In this document: positions 1-5,877 of the stretch, one piece after another
How positions within the stretch are numbered: the first letter of the stretch is position 1
Layout of the letters: each line of letters begins with the position of its first letter
NCBI GenBank assembly: GCA_041477815.1
Contig: JBGOUV010000158.1
Location: 1-14,570 of the forward strand
Reading direction: 5' to 3'
Source: JBGOUV01 sp041477815
GTDB taxonomy: Bacteria; Acidobacteriota; Terriglobia; Bryobacterales; JACQDG01
Length of the DNA stretch: 14,570 bases
Translations under genes and position numbers: made by a program
The notes under the pieces: generated by a model
Database searches by the model: none
Seen by the model: only the letters and a program-made list of their open reading frames with translations
Told to the model about the DNA's origin: nothing

Positions 1-619
1 CCAGGTGCAGCTCGACGCGGCCGCGGTACAGGGTGGGGCTGCCCTTCTTATGGATCTGGCGGGAACCCACTATGCAGAATGGGGCGAGGGGAGCTCCTGC
101 CTTCAGGGCCACGTAGGCCGCGCCCGGCTTGAATTCCCCCATCCTGCCGTCGGGGCTTCGGCCTCCTTCGGGGAAGAGGAGCACCGACATACCCTCTCGC
201 ACCCGCTCCGCCGCCGCGGTCAGGTTCCGCAGCCCGGCCCGGGCGTCCTCGCGATTCACCGGCAGGTGTCCCGCCCGCCTCAGGTGCCACCCCAGAAACG
301 GAACGCGCCATAACCCGTGCCGGGCCAGGATCCGGAACTCCCACGGCAGGTAGCCGAACACCAGCGGCGTGTCGATCAGGCTCAAGTGATTCGAGCAGAA
401 CACGTAGGCTTGTCCGGGCGTCAGGCGCTCCACGCCGGTGACCACGACCTCCACTCCGATCAGCCGCATCACCAGCCGCGCCCAGCGCTGTGCGATCCGA
501 TGCTGCCGCTTCCCCTTGCCGTCCACCAGCGACGCCGCCAGCGACAGGCTGCCCATGAAGGCGGTCAGGGCGAAGAACGCCGGATCGGTCCACAGCACAG
601 AACGCAGCCACGCGGTCAT
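1..619 (-). CDS. plsC: 1-acyl-sn-glycerol-3-phosphate acyltransferase (PlsC family), C-terminus cut by window edge
   Basis: Transfers an acyl group to lysophosphatidic acid (or a related lysolipid) at the membrane to give phosphatidic acid. About 206 codons are visible and the frame runs off the left edge. The family acyltransferase motif is clear: NHLSLID at residues 77-83 supplies the catalytic His78 and Asp83 (H-x4-D). FPEGGRS at 149-155 is the glycerophosphate-binding block, with Gly in place of the usual Thr of FPEGTRS. Residues 12-31 are hydrophobic and may anchor the protein. The ATG at 619 overlaps the folC stop as ATGA, so the gene is coupled to folC. The motifs make the family firm; the exact acyl acceptor is not decided by the sequence. 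Confidence 0.9.
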   Translation of the reverse strand, partial: MTAWLRSVLWTDPAFFALTAFMGSLSLAASLVDGKGKRQHRIAQRWARLVMRLIGVEVVVTGVERLTPGQAYVFCSNHLSLIDTPLVFGYLPWEFRILARHGLWRVPFLGWHLRRAGHLPVNREDARAGLRNLTAAAERVREGMSVLLFPEGGRSPDGRMGEFKPGAAYVALKAGAPLAPFCIVGSRQIHKKGSPTLYRGRVELHL

Positions 620-1866
620 AGGTCCCTGCTCTTCGCTTCACCTACCAGGAATAACGAACCGGTGACGACAATGATATCGCTTTCCGACGCCTCGGTCCTG
701 GCGCGGGCCAGCGCCTCCGGGAGTCCCCCGGTCACCGCCACCTCCGGATGATGGTGAGACACCAGCGCGGCCAGGGTGCGGGCGCTCACGGCGCGCGATT
801 GGCCTACCTGGGTCAGGAGCACGCGATAAGCCCCCGGAAACAAGATCCCCGCCACCTCGTCGACGGCCTTATCCCGCATGGCTCCGTAGATCAGCCAGAT
901 ACGCCGCCCGGTGTGGTGTTGCTCCAGAAACCTCACCAGGGCCCGCGCCCCCGCCGGGTTGTGCGCTCCGTCCAGCAATACCAGCGGGTTCTGGGCCACT
1001 GTCTCCAGACGGCCCGGCCACCGCGCCGCCCGCAGGCCCCGTTCGATGGCCTCCCGCGGCACGCCGAGCAGGTCCAACGTGGCCATGGCTGTCCGGGCGT
1101 TGGTCACCTGGTGTTCTCCGGCCAACGCCAGCTCCGCGTGGACACCCCCGGCCACGAACCGATAACAGCCCTGCTCGACCCGCACCTGTTCCGCTTGCCA
1201 GTCCTGATCCACGCGCACCACGCGGATCCCCAACTCCGCCGCCCGCGCCTCCAGGACGTGACAGGCCTCCGGACGCTGCGGCGCCCACACCGCCGGAACG
1301 CCCCGCTTCAGGATACCGGCCTTCTCCGCCGAGATGGCCGCGGCCGCCTTTCCCAAGTACGCCTCGTGGTCGAAGTCGATGGGGGTGATCACCGCCACCT
1401 CGGGCTGCACCACGTTGGTGGCGTCCAGCCTGCCCCCTAGCCCTACCTCTATCACGCCGTACTCTACCTCGGCCCGGCGGAAGTGCTCGAATCCCAGCGC
1501 GGTCACGCACTCGAAGTAGCTCGGATGGCTGTCCACGCGGTCCCCCGCCAGCAATGCCTCGACCGCCCCCTGCACCGCCTCGAAGGCGGTCACAAAGTCC
1601 GCCTCGGAGATCTCCTCGCCGGCCACCCGGATCCGCTCATTGATCCGCACCAGGTGGGGCGACGTGTAGAGGCCGGTGCGCCGGCCCGCCGCCCGGAGTC
1701 CGGCCTCGATCATGGCCGCCGTCGATCCCTTCCCGTTAGTCCCGGCGATGTGGACGCTGCGGAAGCTGCGCTCCGGGCGTCCCAGGCGGCGAAGCAGCGC
1801 CTCGATCCGCTCCAGCCCGAGCTTCGCACCCTTTAGCTCGTTGCCGAGCGAGAGCAGGTAGCGCAC
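616..1866 (-). CDS. folC: bifunctional dihydrofolate synthase / folylpolyglutamate synthase
   Basis: Mur-ligase-family enzyme that adds L-glutamate to dihydropteroate and then to tetrahydrofolates, using ATP, in the cytosol. Counting from the GTG at 1866 it has 416 residues. The P-loop GTNGKGS lies at 42-48, the TSPHL...NERI block at about 68-79, and VIEVGLGGRLDATN at about 138-151. SAEKAGI at 179-185 carries the lysine that is carbamylated in the family, and LLDGAHNP spans 297-304. Length is normal. The start is uncertain. GGAGG sits only two bases before the GTG, which is too close. The frame continues upstream through SYPEAV to a CTG at 1884 that overlaps the accD stop as CTGA and restores a family-like N-terminus of 422 residues. 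The stop overlaps plsC. Confidence 0.93.
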   Translation of the reverse strand: MRYLLSLGNELKGAKLGLERIEALLRRLGRPERSFRSVHIAGTNGKGSTAAMIEAGLRAAGRRTGLYTSPHLVRINERIRVAGEEISEADFVTAFEAVQGAVEALLAGDRVDSHPSYFECVTALGFEHFRRAEVEYGVIEVGLGGRLDATNVVQPEVAVITPIDFDHEAYLGKAAAAISAEKAGILKRGVPAVWAPQRPEACHVLEARAAELGIRVVRVDQDWQAEQVRVEQGCYRFVAGGVHAELALAGEHQVTNARTAMATLDLLGVPREAIERGLRAARWPGRLETVAQNPLVLLDGAHNPAGARALVRFLEQHHTGRRIWLIYGAMRDKAVDEVAGILFPGAYRVLLTQVGQSRAVSARTLAALVSHHHPEVAVTGGLPEALARARTEASESDIIVVTGSLFLVGEAKSRDL

Positions 1867-1880
1867 TGCCTCCGGATAGC

Positions 1881-2729
1881 TCAGACGGGACCGCAGAAGA
1901 ACTCCAGCGCCCGCGCGATCCAGGCTCGCAGTTCACTGCGCGGCACCACCGCGTCCAGCATCCCGTGCTTCAGCAGGAACTCGCTGCGTTGGAATCCGGC
2001 GGGCAGCTTTTGCCGGATGGTCTGCTCGATTACCCGAGGTCCGGCAAACCCGATCAGCGCGTTAGGCTCGGCGATATTGACATCTCCCAGCATGGCGAAG
2101 CTGGCGGTGACGCCGCCGGTGGTGGGATCGGTCAGCAGGCTGATGTAGGGCACCTTGGCTTCGTCGAGCTGCAGCAGGGCGCAGGAGATCTTGGCCATCT
2201 GCATCAGGCTCACCGCGCCTTCCATCATGCGCGCGCCGCCCGACGCCGAGACGATCACCAACGGCCGCCGCGTCTCCAGGGACCGCTCGATGGCTCGCGT
2301 GATCTTCTCGCCCACCACGCATCCCATACTGCCGCCGATGAACCGGTACTCCATCGAGCACGCGACGACGGGCCGTCCCAGCAGCTTGCCTTCCGCCGTT
2401 ACCACCGCGTCGTTTAAGCCAGTGGCGGCCTTCATGGCGTCGAGGCGAGCGCGGTACGGTTTCTGATCGACGAACCCCAGCGGATCGCTGGTGGCGAGAT
2501 CCTGGTCCAGTTCGATCCACTGGCCGTCGTCCAGGAGCTGGGCCAGGCGCGTCCGCGCGTCCACTCTGAAATGGTGACCGCACTTGGGGCACACGTTCAG
2601 GTTCCCCTCGAGATCCTTCTTCCAGATGATCTGCCGGCACCCGTCGCACTTGATCCACAGGCCTTCGGTCCGGACCTTTTTGGTCTCGGACCCCTCGGGC
2701 GGCGTCGGCGGCTTTTTGAACCAGGGCAT
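1881..2729 (-). CDS. accD: acetyl-CoA carboxylase carboxyltransferase subunit beta
   Basis: Beta half of the carboxyltransferase that moves CO2 from biotin to acetyl-CoA, giving malonyl-CoA for fatty-acid synthesis; it works with AccA, which is not in this window. It has 282 residues, close to the usual length. An N-terminal zinc ribbon is formed by C28, C31, C47 and C50 (CDGC and CPKC). The crotonase-like fold carries SGGARMMEG at 163-171, followed by SLMQMAK, LLTDPTTGGV and the C-terminal stretch containing GFAGPRVIEQT. The ATG at 2729 follows the cobO stop by three bases. The downstream folC either starts 14 bases after the accD stop or overlaps it. The accD-folC order is common in bacteria, and the assignment is secure. 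Confidence 0.96.
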   Translation of the reverse strand: MPWFKKPPTPPEGSETKKVRTEGLWIKCDGCRQIIWKKDLEGNLNVCPKCGHHFRVDARTRLAQLLDDGQWIELDQDLATSDPLGFVDQKPYRARLDAMKAATGLNDAVVTAEGKLLGRPVVACSMEYRFIGGSMGCVVGEKITRAIERSLETRRPLVIVSASGGARMMEGAVSLMQMAKISCALLQLDEAKVPYISLLTDPTTGGVTASFAMLGDVNIAEPNALIGFAGPRVIEQTIRQKLPAGFQRSEFLLKHGMLDAVVPRSELRAWIARALEFFCGPV

Positions 2730-2732
2730 CGC

Positions 2733-3263
2733 TCAGTACTCGATTCCCCGCTGGGCGAGGATCCCTTTCTCGTACGGGTGCTTGATCTCCTTGATCTCGC
2801 TGACCAGGTCGGCGATCTCGACGAGCTTAGGGTGGGCGTTCCGTCCCGTGCAGATCACGTGCAGGGTTTCGGGCCGCGCCCGCAGATCGGCCACCACGCG
2901 ATCGACGCCGATCATGCCGTAGTGGATGGCGTAGTTGATCTCGTCGCATATGATCATATCAAACCGCCCGGCGTGCATCTCGGCGGCCACGGTCTGCCAG
3001 GCGTTCTGGACCAGGGCCACGTCCTCGGGATCGGGCTTCTCGGCCCCGATCTTGACGAACCCGCGTCCCATGACGCGGATTTCGAAGGCGTCGCCCAGCA
3101 GCTTGGCGGTGTCGAGCTCGCCGTAGTGCCAGGATCCTTTGATGAATTGGACCATGAGGACCTTCAGACCGGCGCCGATGGCTCGGAAGGCGGTGCCTAG
3201 GGCGGCGGAGGTTTTGCCCTTGCCGTTACCGGTGAAGACGATGAGGAGTCCTTTGGTTTCCAT
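2733..3263 (-). CDS. cobO: cob(I)yrinic acid a,c-diamide adenosyltransferase (CobO/BtuR type)
   Basis: Transfers the 5'-deoxyadenosyl group of ATP to the cobalt of reduced corrinoids, making adenosylcobalamin precursors. The frame could start at a TTG at 3296, but the ATG at 3263 gives the family N-terminus (METKGLLIVFTGNGKGKTSA) and 176 residues, so it is preferred. The P-loop GNGKGKT is at 12-18, DEIN at 107-110, and TGRNAHPKLVEIADLVSEIK at 139-158 is characteristic of the family. No strong ribosome-binding site precedes the ATG. The gene follows a 183-base gap containing a large palindrome, so it may have its own promoter. No other corrinoid genes are visible, so it could serve salvage as easily as de novo synthesis. 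Confidence 0.94.
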   Translation of the reverse strand: METKGLLIVFTGNGKGKTSAALGTAFRAIGAGLKVLMVQFIKGSWHYGELDTAKLLGDAFEIRVMGRGFVKIGAEKPDPEDVALVQNAWQTVAAEMHAGRFDMIICDEINYAIHYGMIGVDRVVADLRARPETLHVICTGRNAHPKLVEIADLVSEIKEIKHPYEKGILAQRGIEY

Positions 3264-3289
3264 GGCTAGTTGAGGCCGCCACCGAACCA

Positions 3290-3327
3290 CGACCAACCTG
3301 AGTGCAAATTTGCAGTGAGGTTGGTCG
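3290..3327. promoter_or_regulatory. 38-bp imperfect palindrome upstream of cobO (operator or hairpin candidate)
   Basis: The outer 10-bp arms at 3290-3299 (CGACCAACCT) and 3318-3327 (AGGTTGGTCG) are exact inverted copies. The core TGCAAATTTGCA (3303-3314) is itself a perfect 12-bp palindrome on the same centre. Overall 17 of 19 base pairs are symmetric. It lies 27 bp upstream of the preferred cobO ATG. No T-run follows on either strand, so it does not look like a simple intrinsic terminator. I see no B12 box that would mark a cobalamin riboswitch. Operator function is inference. Confidence 0.5.
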
Positions 3328-3348
3328 CGGTCTTGGCGGCATGCTGCT

Positions 3349-3442
3349 GTGGGGCGGCTCCCCTGAGCCGCAGCCGGCCCCCTGGCCGGCTTCCCGTGGC
3401 TCTAGGCCGGGCCAAGGGGCCCGGCGCGGGCGTCCGCCCCAC
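3349..3442. repeat. multi-hairpin intergenic element (candidate dispersed palindromic repeat)
   Basis: An outer stem of nine exact pairs joins GTGGGGCGG (3349-3357) to CCGCCCCAC (3434-3442). Inside are an 8-bp stem with a CCCT loop (3372-3379 with 3384-3391) and an 8-bp stem with an AAGG loop (3406-3413 with 3418-3425). Two small alternatives compete with the outer stem: 3354-3360 with 3365-3371, and 3428-3432 with 3435-3439. The element fills most of the gap between the rlmH stop and cobO. The layered symmetry resembles REP/BIME-like or non-autonomous mobile palindromic elements. Only one copy is in the window, so dispersal cannot be shown here. Confidence 0.5.
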
Positions 3443-3446
3443 GTGT

Positions 3447-3848
3447 CTAGCGGGCATAGGGGTGGCCTCGTAGGATCGCGAATCCGCGGTAAATCTGCTC
3501 GGCCACCACGACCCGGGCCAGCTCGTGCGGCAGCGTCATGCGGCCCAGCGACAGCGTCAAGCTGGCCAACCGCCGCGTTGCCTCCGAGACGCCGTCCGCG
3601 CCTCCCACCAGGAACACCAGATCCTTCCCCTTTTCCAGCAGTCTCGCGAATTCCGGGGAGGTCATCTCGCGGCCTCCGGGATCGAGTACCACCCGGTAGG
3701 CCTTCTGGTGTTCGGCAAGCGCTGCTTCGCTTTTCACCTCGCGCATCTGGAACTCGCAGAACCGCCCGATGCGCTTGGCGTATTCGGCGGCCTGCTCGTT
3801 GGCGGCGCGGTCGCGCGGTCGTCCGATGAACAGCAAGGAAATCTTCAG
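3447..3848 (-). CDS. rlmH: 23S rRNA (pseudouridine(1915)-N(3))-methyltransferase
   Basis: SPOUT methyltransferase that methylates pseudouridine 1915 of helix 69 in 23S rRNA, acting on the assembled 70S ribosome. The frame encodes LDPGGREMTSPEFA, then FLVGGADGVS (SAM-binding knot) and the C-terminal block SLGRMTLPHELARVVVAEQI with YRGF and GHPYAR, all typical of RlmH. A TTG at 3836 would give only 129 residues and lose the family N-terminus. Extending upstream gives KIS before LLFIG, and the codon before it is CTG at 3848-3846. Reading this CTG as Met yields MKISLLFIG, the canonical RlmH start, and 133 residues. GGAG sits eight bases before the CTG, and the CTG overlaps the stop of the GNAT gene as CTGA. 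No in-frame ATG or GTG is available there. Confidence 0.93.
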   Translation of the reverse strand: MKISLLFIGRPRDRAANEQAAEYAKRIGRFCEFQMREVKSEAALAEHQKAYRVVLDPGGREMTSPEFARLLEKGKDLVFLVGGADGVSEATRRLASLTLSLGRMTLPHELARVVVAEQIYRGFAILRGHPYAR

Positions 3849-4354
3849 AGGAGCTTCTCCACCACCGCCACGTTGGGCGAGCCCTCCTCGACTCGTCCAT
3901 GCCGCTGGTGGATCCCCACCAGCCGGAACCCCAGCTTTTCCACCAGTTTCCGGCTGCTGAAGTTATGCTCCAGGAGATACCCCACCAGTTTGTGCAGGCC
4001 CCGCGCCCGCGCCTCCTCGAGCAGGGCGCTGGCCAGCAACTGCCCCACCGCATGCCGCCGCCAGGACCGATCCACGTAGACGACCATCTCGGCAATGGTC
4101 GCAAACATCTCACCCGGCCGGTACGGCCGCAGCGCCGCCCATCCGGCCGGTTGCCGACGGCTCTCGGCGAGCAGCACCGGATACCGGCGATCCTCCAGCC
4201 ACGCCCGTACTTCCTCCAGCGGGCAGTGGCGCGTGGCGAACGTGGCCAGCCGGTCTTCGATTCCCTGGTTGTAAATCCGCCAGACCGCCGGAACGTCGTC
4301 CAGGCCCGCCAGCCGGATCTCGAACCCCGCTCCTGCCACCAATGCCGACGCCAC
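3845..4354 (-). CDS. GNAT-family N-acetyltransferase (phosphinothricin-acetyltransferase-like)
   Basis: Acetyl-CoA-dependent N-acetyltransferase of unknown substrate; 169 residues from the GTG at 4354. The chosen start has a strong ribosome-binding site, GGAGGAGGAG, inside the end of rsfS, and lies two bases after the rsfS stop; longer versions of the frame would run deep into rsfS. Visible GNAT features are IRLAGLDDVPAVWRIYNQGI at 13-32, VVYVDRSWRRHAVGQLL at 91-107 (motif A, with Ala at the first Gly of the R-x-x-G-x-G consensus) and HNFSSRKLVEKLGFRLVG at 130-147 (motif B). The IYNQGI...TFAT and N-x-S-x-x-L-x-x-K-x-GF pattern is like phosphinothricin/methionine-sulfoximine acetyltransferases. 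It sits between rsfS and rlmH, which are usually adjacent, so it is an insertion into that cluster. Its stop overlaps rlmH. Confidence 0.85.
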   Translation of the reverse strand: MASALVAGAGFEIRLAGLDDVPAVWRIYNQGIEDRLATFATRHCPLEEVRAWLEDRRYPVLLAESRRQPAGWAALRPYRPGEMFATIAEMVVYVDRSWRRHAVGQLLASALLEEARARGLHKLVGYLLEHNFSSRKLVEKLGFRLVGIHQRHGRVEEGSPNVAVVEKLL

Positions 4355-4356
4355 CT

Positions 4357-4698
4357 CTACTCCTCCTCCGGTACGGTGAGCTTCCGTGCTGTTTTCCACA
4401 GTCGCTCCAGATCGTAGTAATCCCGCGCCCGCCGCGTGAAGATGTGGACGACGAAGTCTCCGTAGTCCATCAGGATCCACTCGGCATTCTGGTATCCCTC
4501 CACGCTCACCGGGCGGACCCCTGCCTCCTTCAACTGCTGCTCTACTTCGTCACAGATGGCTTGATTCTGCCGGGAATTTAAACCGTGGCAGATCACAAAG
4601 CAATTGGTGAAGCTGGCGATCTGCGCCAGATCGAGGACCGAAATGTCTTCCGCCTTCTTTGCCTGGGCCGCACTGACCGCGACCTGCCAAGCTTCCAT
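4357..4698 (-). CDS. rsfS: ribosome silencing factor RsfS (Iojap/DUF143)
   Basis: Binds uL14 on the 50S subunit and blocks subunit joining when nutrients are scarce. The protein shows AAQAKKAEDISVLDL near the N-terminus, then SFTNCFVICHGLNSRQNQAI, EGYQNAEWILMDYGDFVVHI and the C-terminal FTRRARDYYDLERLW, all hallmarks of the family. The frame can start at an ATG at 4719 (120 residues) or at 4698 (113 residues). I prefer 4698: GGAG lies six bases upstream of it, and a TACAAT -10-like box overlaps the 4719 ATG, placing a likely transcript start near 4710. RsfS opens the minus-strand run into the GNAT gene and rlmH. Confidence 0.94.
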   Translation of the reverse strand: MEAWQVAVSAAQAKKAEDISVLDLAQIASFTNCFVICHGLNSRQNQAICDEVEQQLKEAGVRPVSVEGYQNAEWILMDYGDFVVHIFTRRARDYYDLERLWKTARKLTVPEEE

Positions 4699-4716
4699 TC
4701 GGCTCTCCAGAAGCTC

Positions 4717-4728
4717 CATTGTAGAATA
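4717..4728. promoter_or_regulatory. divergent promoter candidate with overlapping -10 boxes (rsfS / 4737 gene)
   Basis: On the minus strand CTACAATG (4724-4717) contains a TACAAT -10-like hexamer that would start a transcript near 4710, just before the rsfS ribosome-binding site. On the plus strand TAGAAT (4722-4727) is a -10-like hexamer 9 bases before the ATG at 4737, which would give an almost leaderless message. No clear -35 is seen for either. This is the only AT-rich stretch between the two divergent genes. Confidence 0.45.
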
Positions 4729-4736
4729 GAACTGGG

Positions 4737-5501
4737 ATGTATCGATGGATCGTTTGCGGGATTCTGGCCGCCGGGACCTTCGGGCTGCCCGCCGCCGACG
4801 TCGCCTCCGCTGCCGCGGACTTGAAGCGGTTGGAGGCGCTGGTGGAGGCCGGCGCCGCCCCCCGCTCGGCCCTGGACGCCGCCCGCCGCCGGCTCCAGGA
4901 CGCGCGAAACGACCAGTTCCTCAAAGACACCCTGTACAGCGGCAACGTGGTCCCCGACCAGGTGCCCGAGATGCTGCGGGCCGCCTCCGAGCTGCGCGCG
5001 CGCGCCGCCGAAGCCCTGGCCTCTCAGGAAAAGCTGGTTCAGGAGGGCGTCCTCCCGGCCACCGTCCTGGAACGTCCCCGCGAGGACCTCGCCCACACCG
5101 ACCGCCAGCTCGAACTGGCCCAGTCCCGCGCCAAGCTGATCGAGGAACTGGCCGAGATGGCCCGCCGCGAAGCGGAGCTGGCCGAAGATGCCCGGGCCTC
5201 TTTCGAAGGTAAACCCACCCTCACCGACCAGGATTTCTTGCGGATTGAGACCGCCTACTTCGACCAGTTCTCGAAAGCTCTCCCGGTCAGCGCCCGCGGC
5301 TCGACCGCCGTCCACCGCAGTCTCGGCTTCGACCACCGCGAGCGCTTCGACGTGGCCCTCAACCCGGACCAGTCGGAAGGCCGCTGGCTGACCCGGCTGC
5401 TGGACCGTCTCCAGGTGCCGTACATCGCGTTTCGGCGGGCCGTGACCGGCAAGGCGACCGGGGCGCACATTCATATCGGGTTGCCGAGCCCGCGTTTCTA
5501 A
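4737..5501 (+). CDS. secreted coiled-coil protein with possible metallopeptidase-like C-terminus
   Basis: I do not recognise a named family. The 254-residue product begins with a Sec-type signal peptide (residues 1 to about 20, ending LPAA). Residues 24-155 are heptad-rich and Ala/Glu/Arg/Leu-rich, with ARRRLQDARND and ELAEMARREAELAEDAR, and should form long coiled coils like the hairpins of envelope adaptor proteins. The C-terminal 70 residues differ: VHRSLGFDHRERFDVALNP (192-210) and TGAHIHIGLPS (241-251) are spaced His/Asp clusters. H193 or H200, D205, and H244/H246 could bind a metal, recalling the H...D...HxH layout of LAS-type (M15/VanX-like) peptidases. That enzymatic reading is inference. 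The likely location is periplasm or envelope. It diverges from rsfS, and no good ribosome-binding site is visible. Confidence 0.8.
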   Translation: MYRWIVCGILAAGTFGLPAADVASAAADLKRLEALVEAGAAPRSALDAARRRLQDARNDQFLKDTLYSGNVVPDQVPEMLRAASELRARAAEALASQEKLVQEGVLPATVLERPREDLAHTDRQLELAQSRAKLIEELAEMARREAELAEDARASFEGKPTLTDQDFLRIETAYFDQFSKALPVSARGSTAVHRSLGFDHRERFDVALNPDQSEGRWLTRLLDRLQVPYIAFRRAVTGKATGAHIHIGLPSPRF

Positions 5502-5502
5502 G

Positions 5503-5612
5503 GAATTTGAGAATTTGAGGATGGGAGCATTTGAGAATTGCCGCTCGCGGCGAAGCCCTGCCAATCCTCAGATCCTCAAGTTCTCAAATCCTCAAATTCT
5601 CAGACTCCCGGA
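5503..5612. repeat. inverted pair of 8-bp tandem repeat arrays
   Basis: Directly after the stop of the preceding gene, DNA runs in exact 8-base periods. The left array (5503-5542) has the units GAATTTGA, GAATTTGA, GGATGGGA, GCATTTGA and a partial GAATTGCC. The right array (5565-5612) has TCCTCAGA, TCCTCAAG, TTCTCAAA, TCCTCAAA, TTCTCAGA and a degenerate CTCCCGGA. The right array is the reverse complement of the left (consensus TTTGAGRA). The 16 bases at 5506-5521 pair with 5589-5604 with one mismatch. The arrays are separated by about 22 bases of GC-rich DNA. The top strand is purine-rich on the left and pyrimidine-rich on the right. The composition is unlike the flanking genes. Confidence 0.75.
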
Positions 5613-5631
5613 TTCCCCCGCGCCGCCCGGC

Positions 5632-5877
5632 TCAGCCAGCCGCGTTTCGTCCGTGCAGCCAGCGCCGGAGAAACTCCTGGTGCTCGCCAGACCTGCGACC
5701 CGCCAGGAGGCTCTCCACCCTGATATCTTCATCCAAATCCGGCCAGTGGATACCCGCACCGCTGCCGATCAGACCGGCAAGCGCTGGATAGGCTGCGCCT
5801 TCTTGCAATCCGACGGCGAGCCGGCCTGGTCTAGCCCCATCTGGGCACGGGTGGAGTAGGATATATAGTGTGGGCAT
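5632..5877 (-). pseudogene. decayed DUF2442-type gene (antitoxin-like)
   Basis: The C-terminal part reads GSGAGIHWPDLDEDIRVESL and continues LAGRRSGEHQEFLRRWL. This matches the end of DUF2442 proteins, which typically read GIHWPDLDEDISVEGLLAG followed by RWL. Upstream, RLAVGLQEGAAYPALAGLIG looks like the family's LxVxLxDGR...YPRL...LIG with roughly 20 residues deleted in between. An in-frame ATG exists at 5877, but the 15 or so residues after it (MPTLYILLHPCPDGA) do not look like the family and overlap the start of the divergent MNT gene. The best reading is a remnant with internal deletion and a lost N-terminus. DUF2442 genes commonly sit beside DUF4160 genes; none is seen here. A shortened but translated protein of about 81 residues cannot be excluded. 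Confidence 0.6.

Noticed and set aside
3264..3446. Cobalamin riboswitch upstream of cobO
   Set aside because: No B12-box-like sequence was seen and the gap is filled by other palindromes; adenosyltransferase genes often lack this switch.
3226..4113. Long minus-strand open frame across cobO upstream region and rlmH
   Set aside because: It shadows rlmH and the GNAT gene in another frame; the product is Arg/Pro/Gly-rich with no domain.
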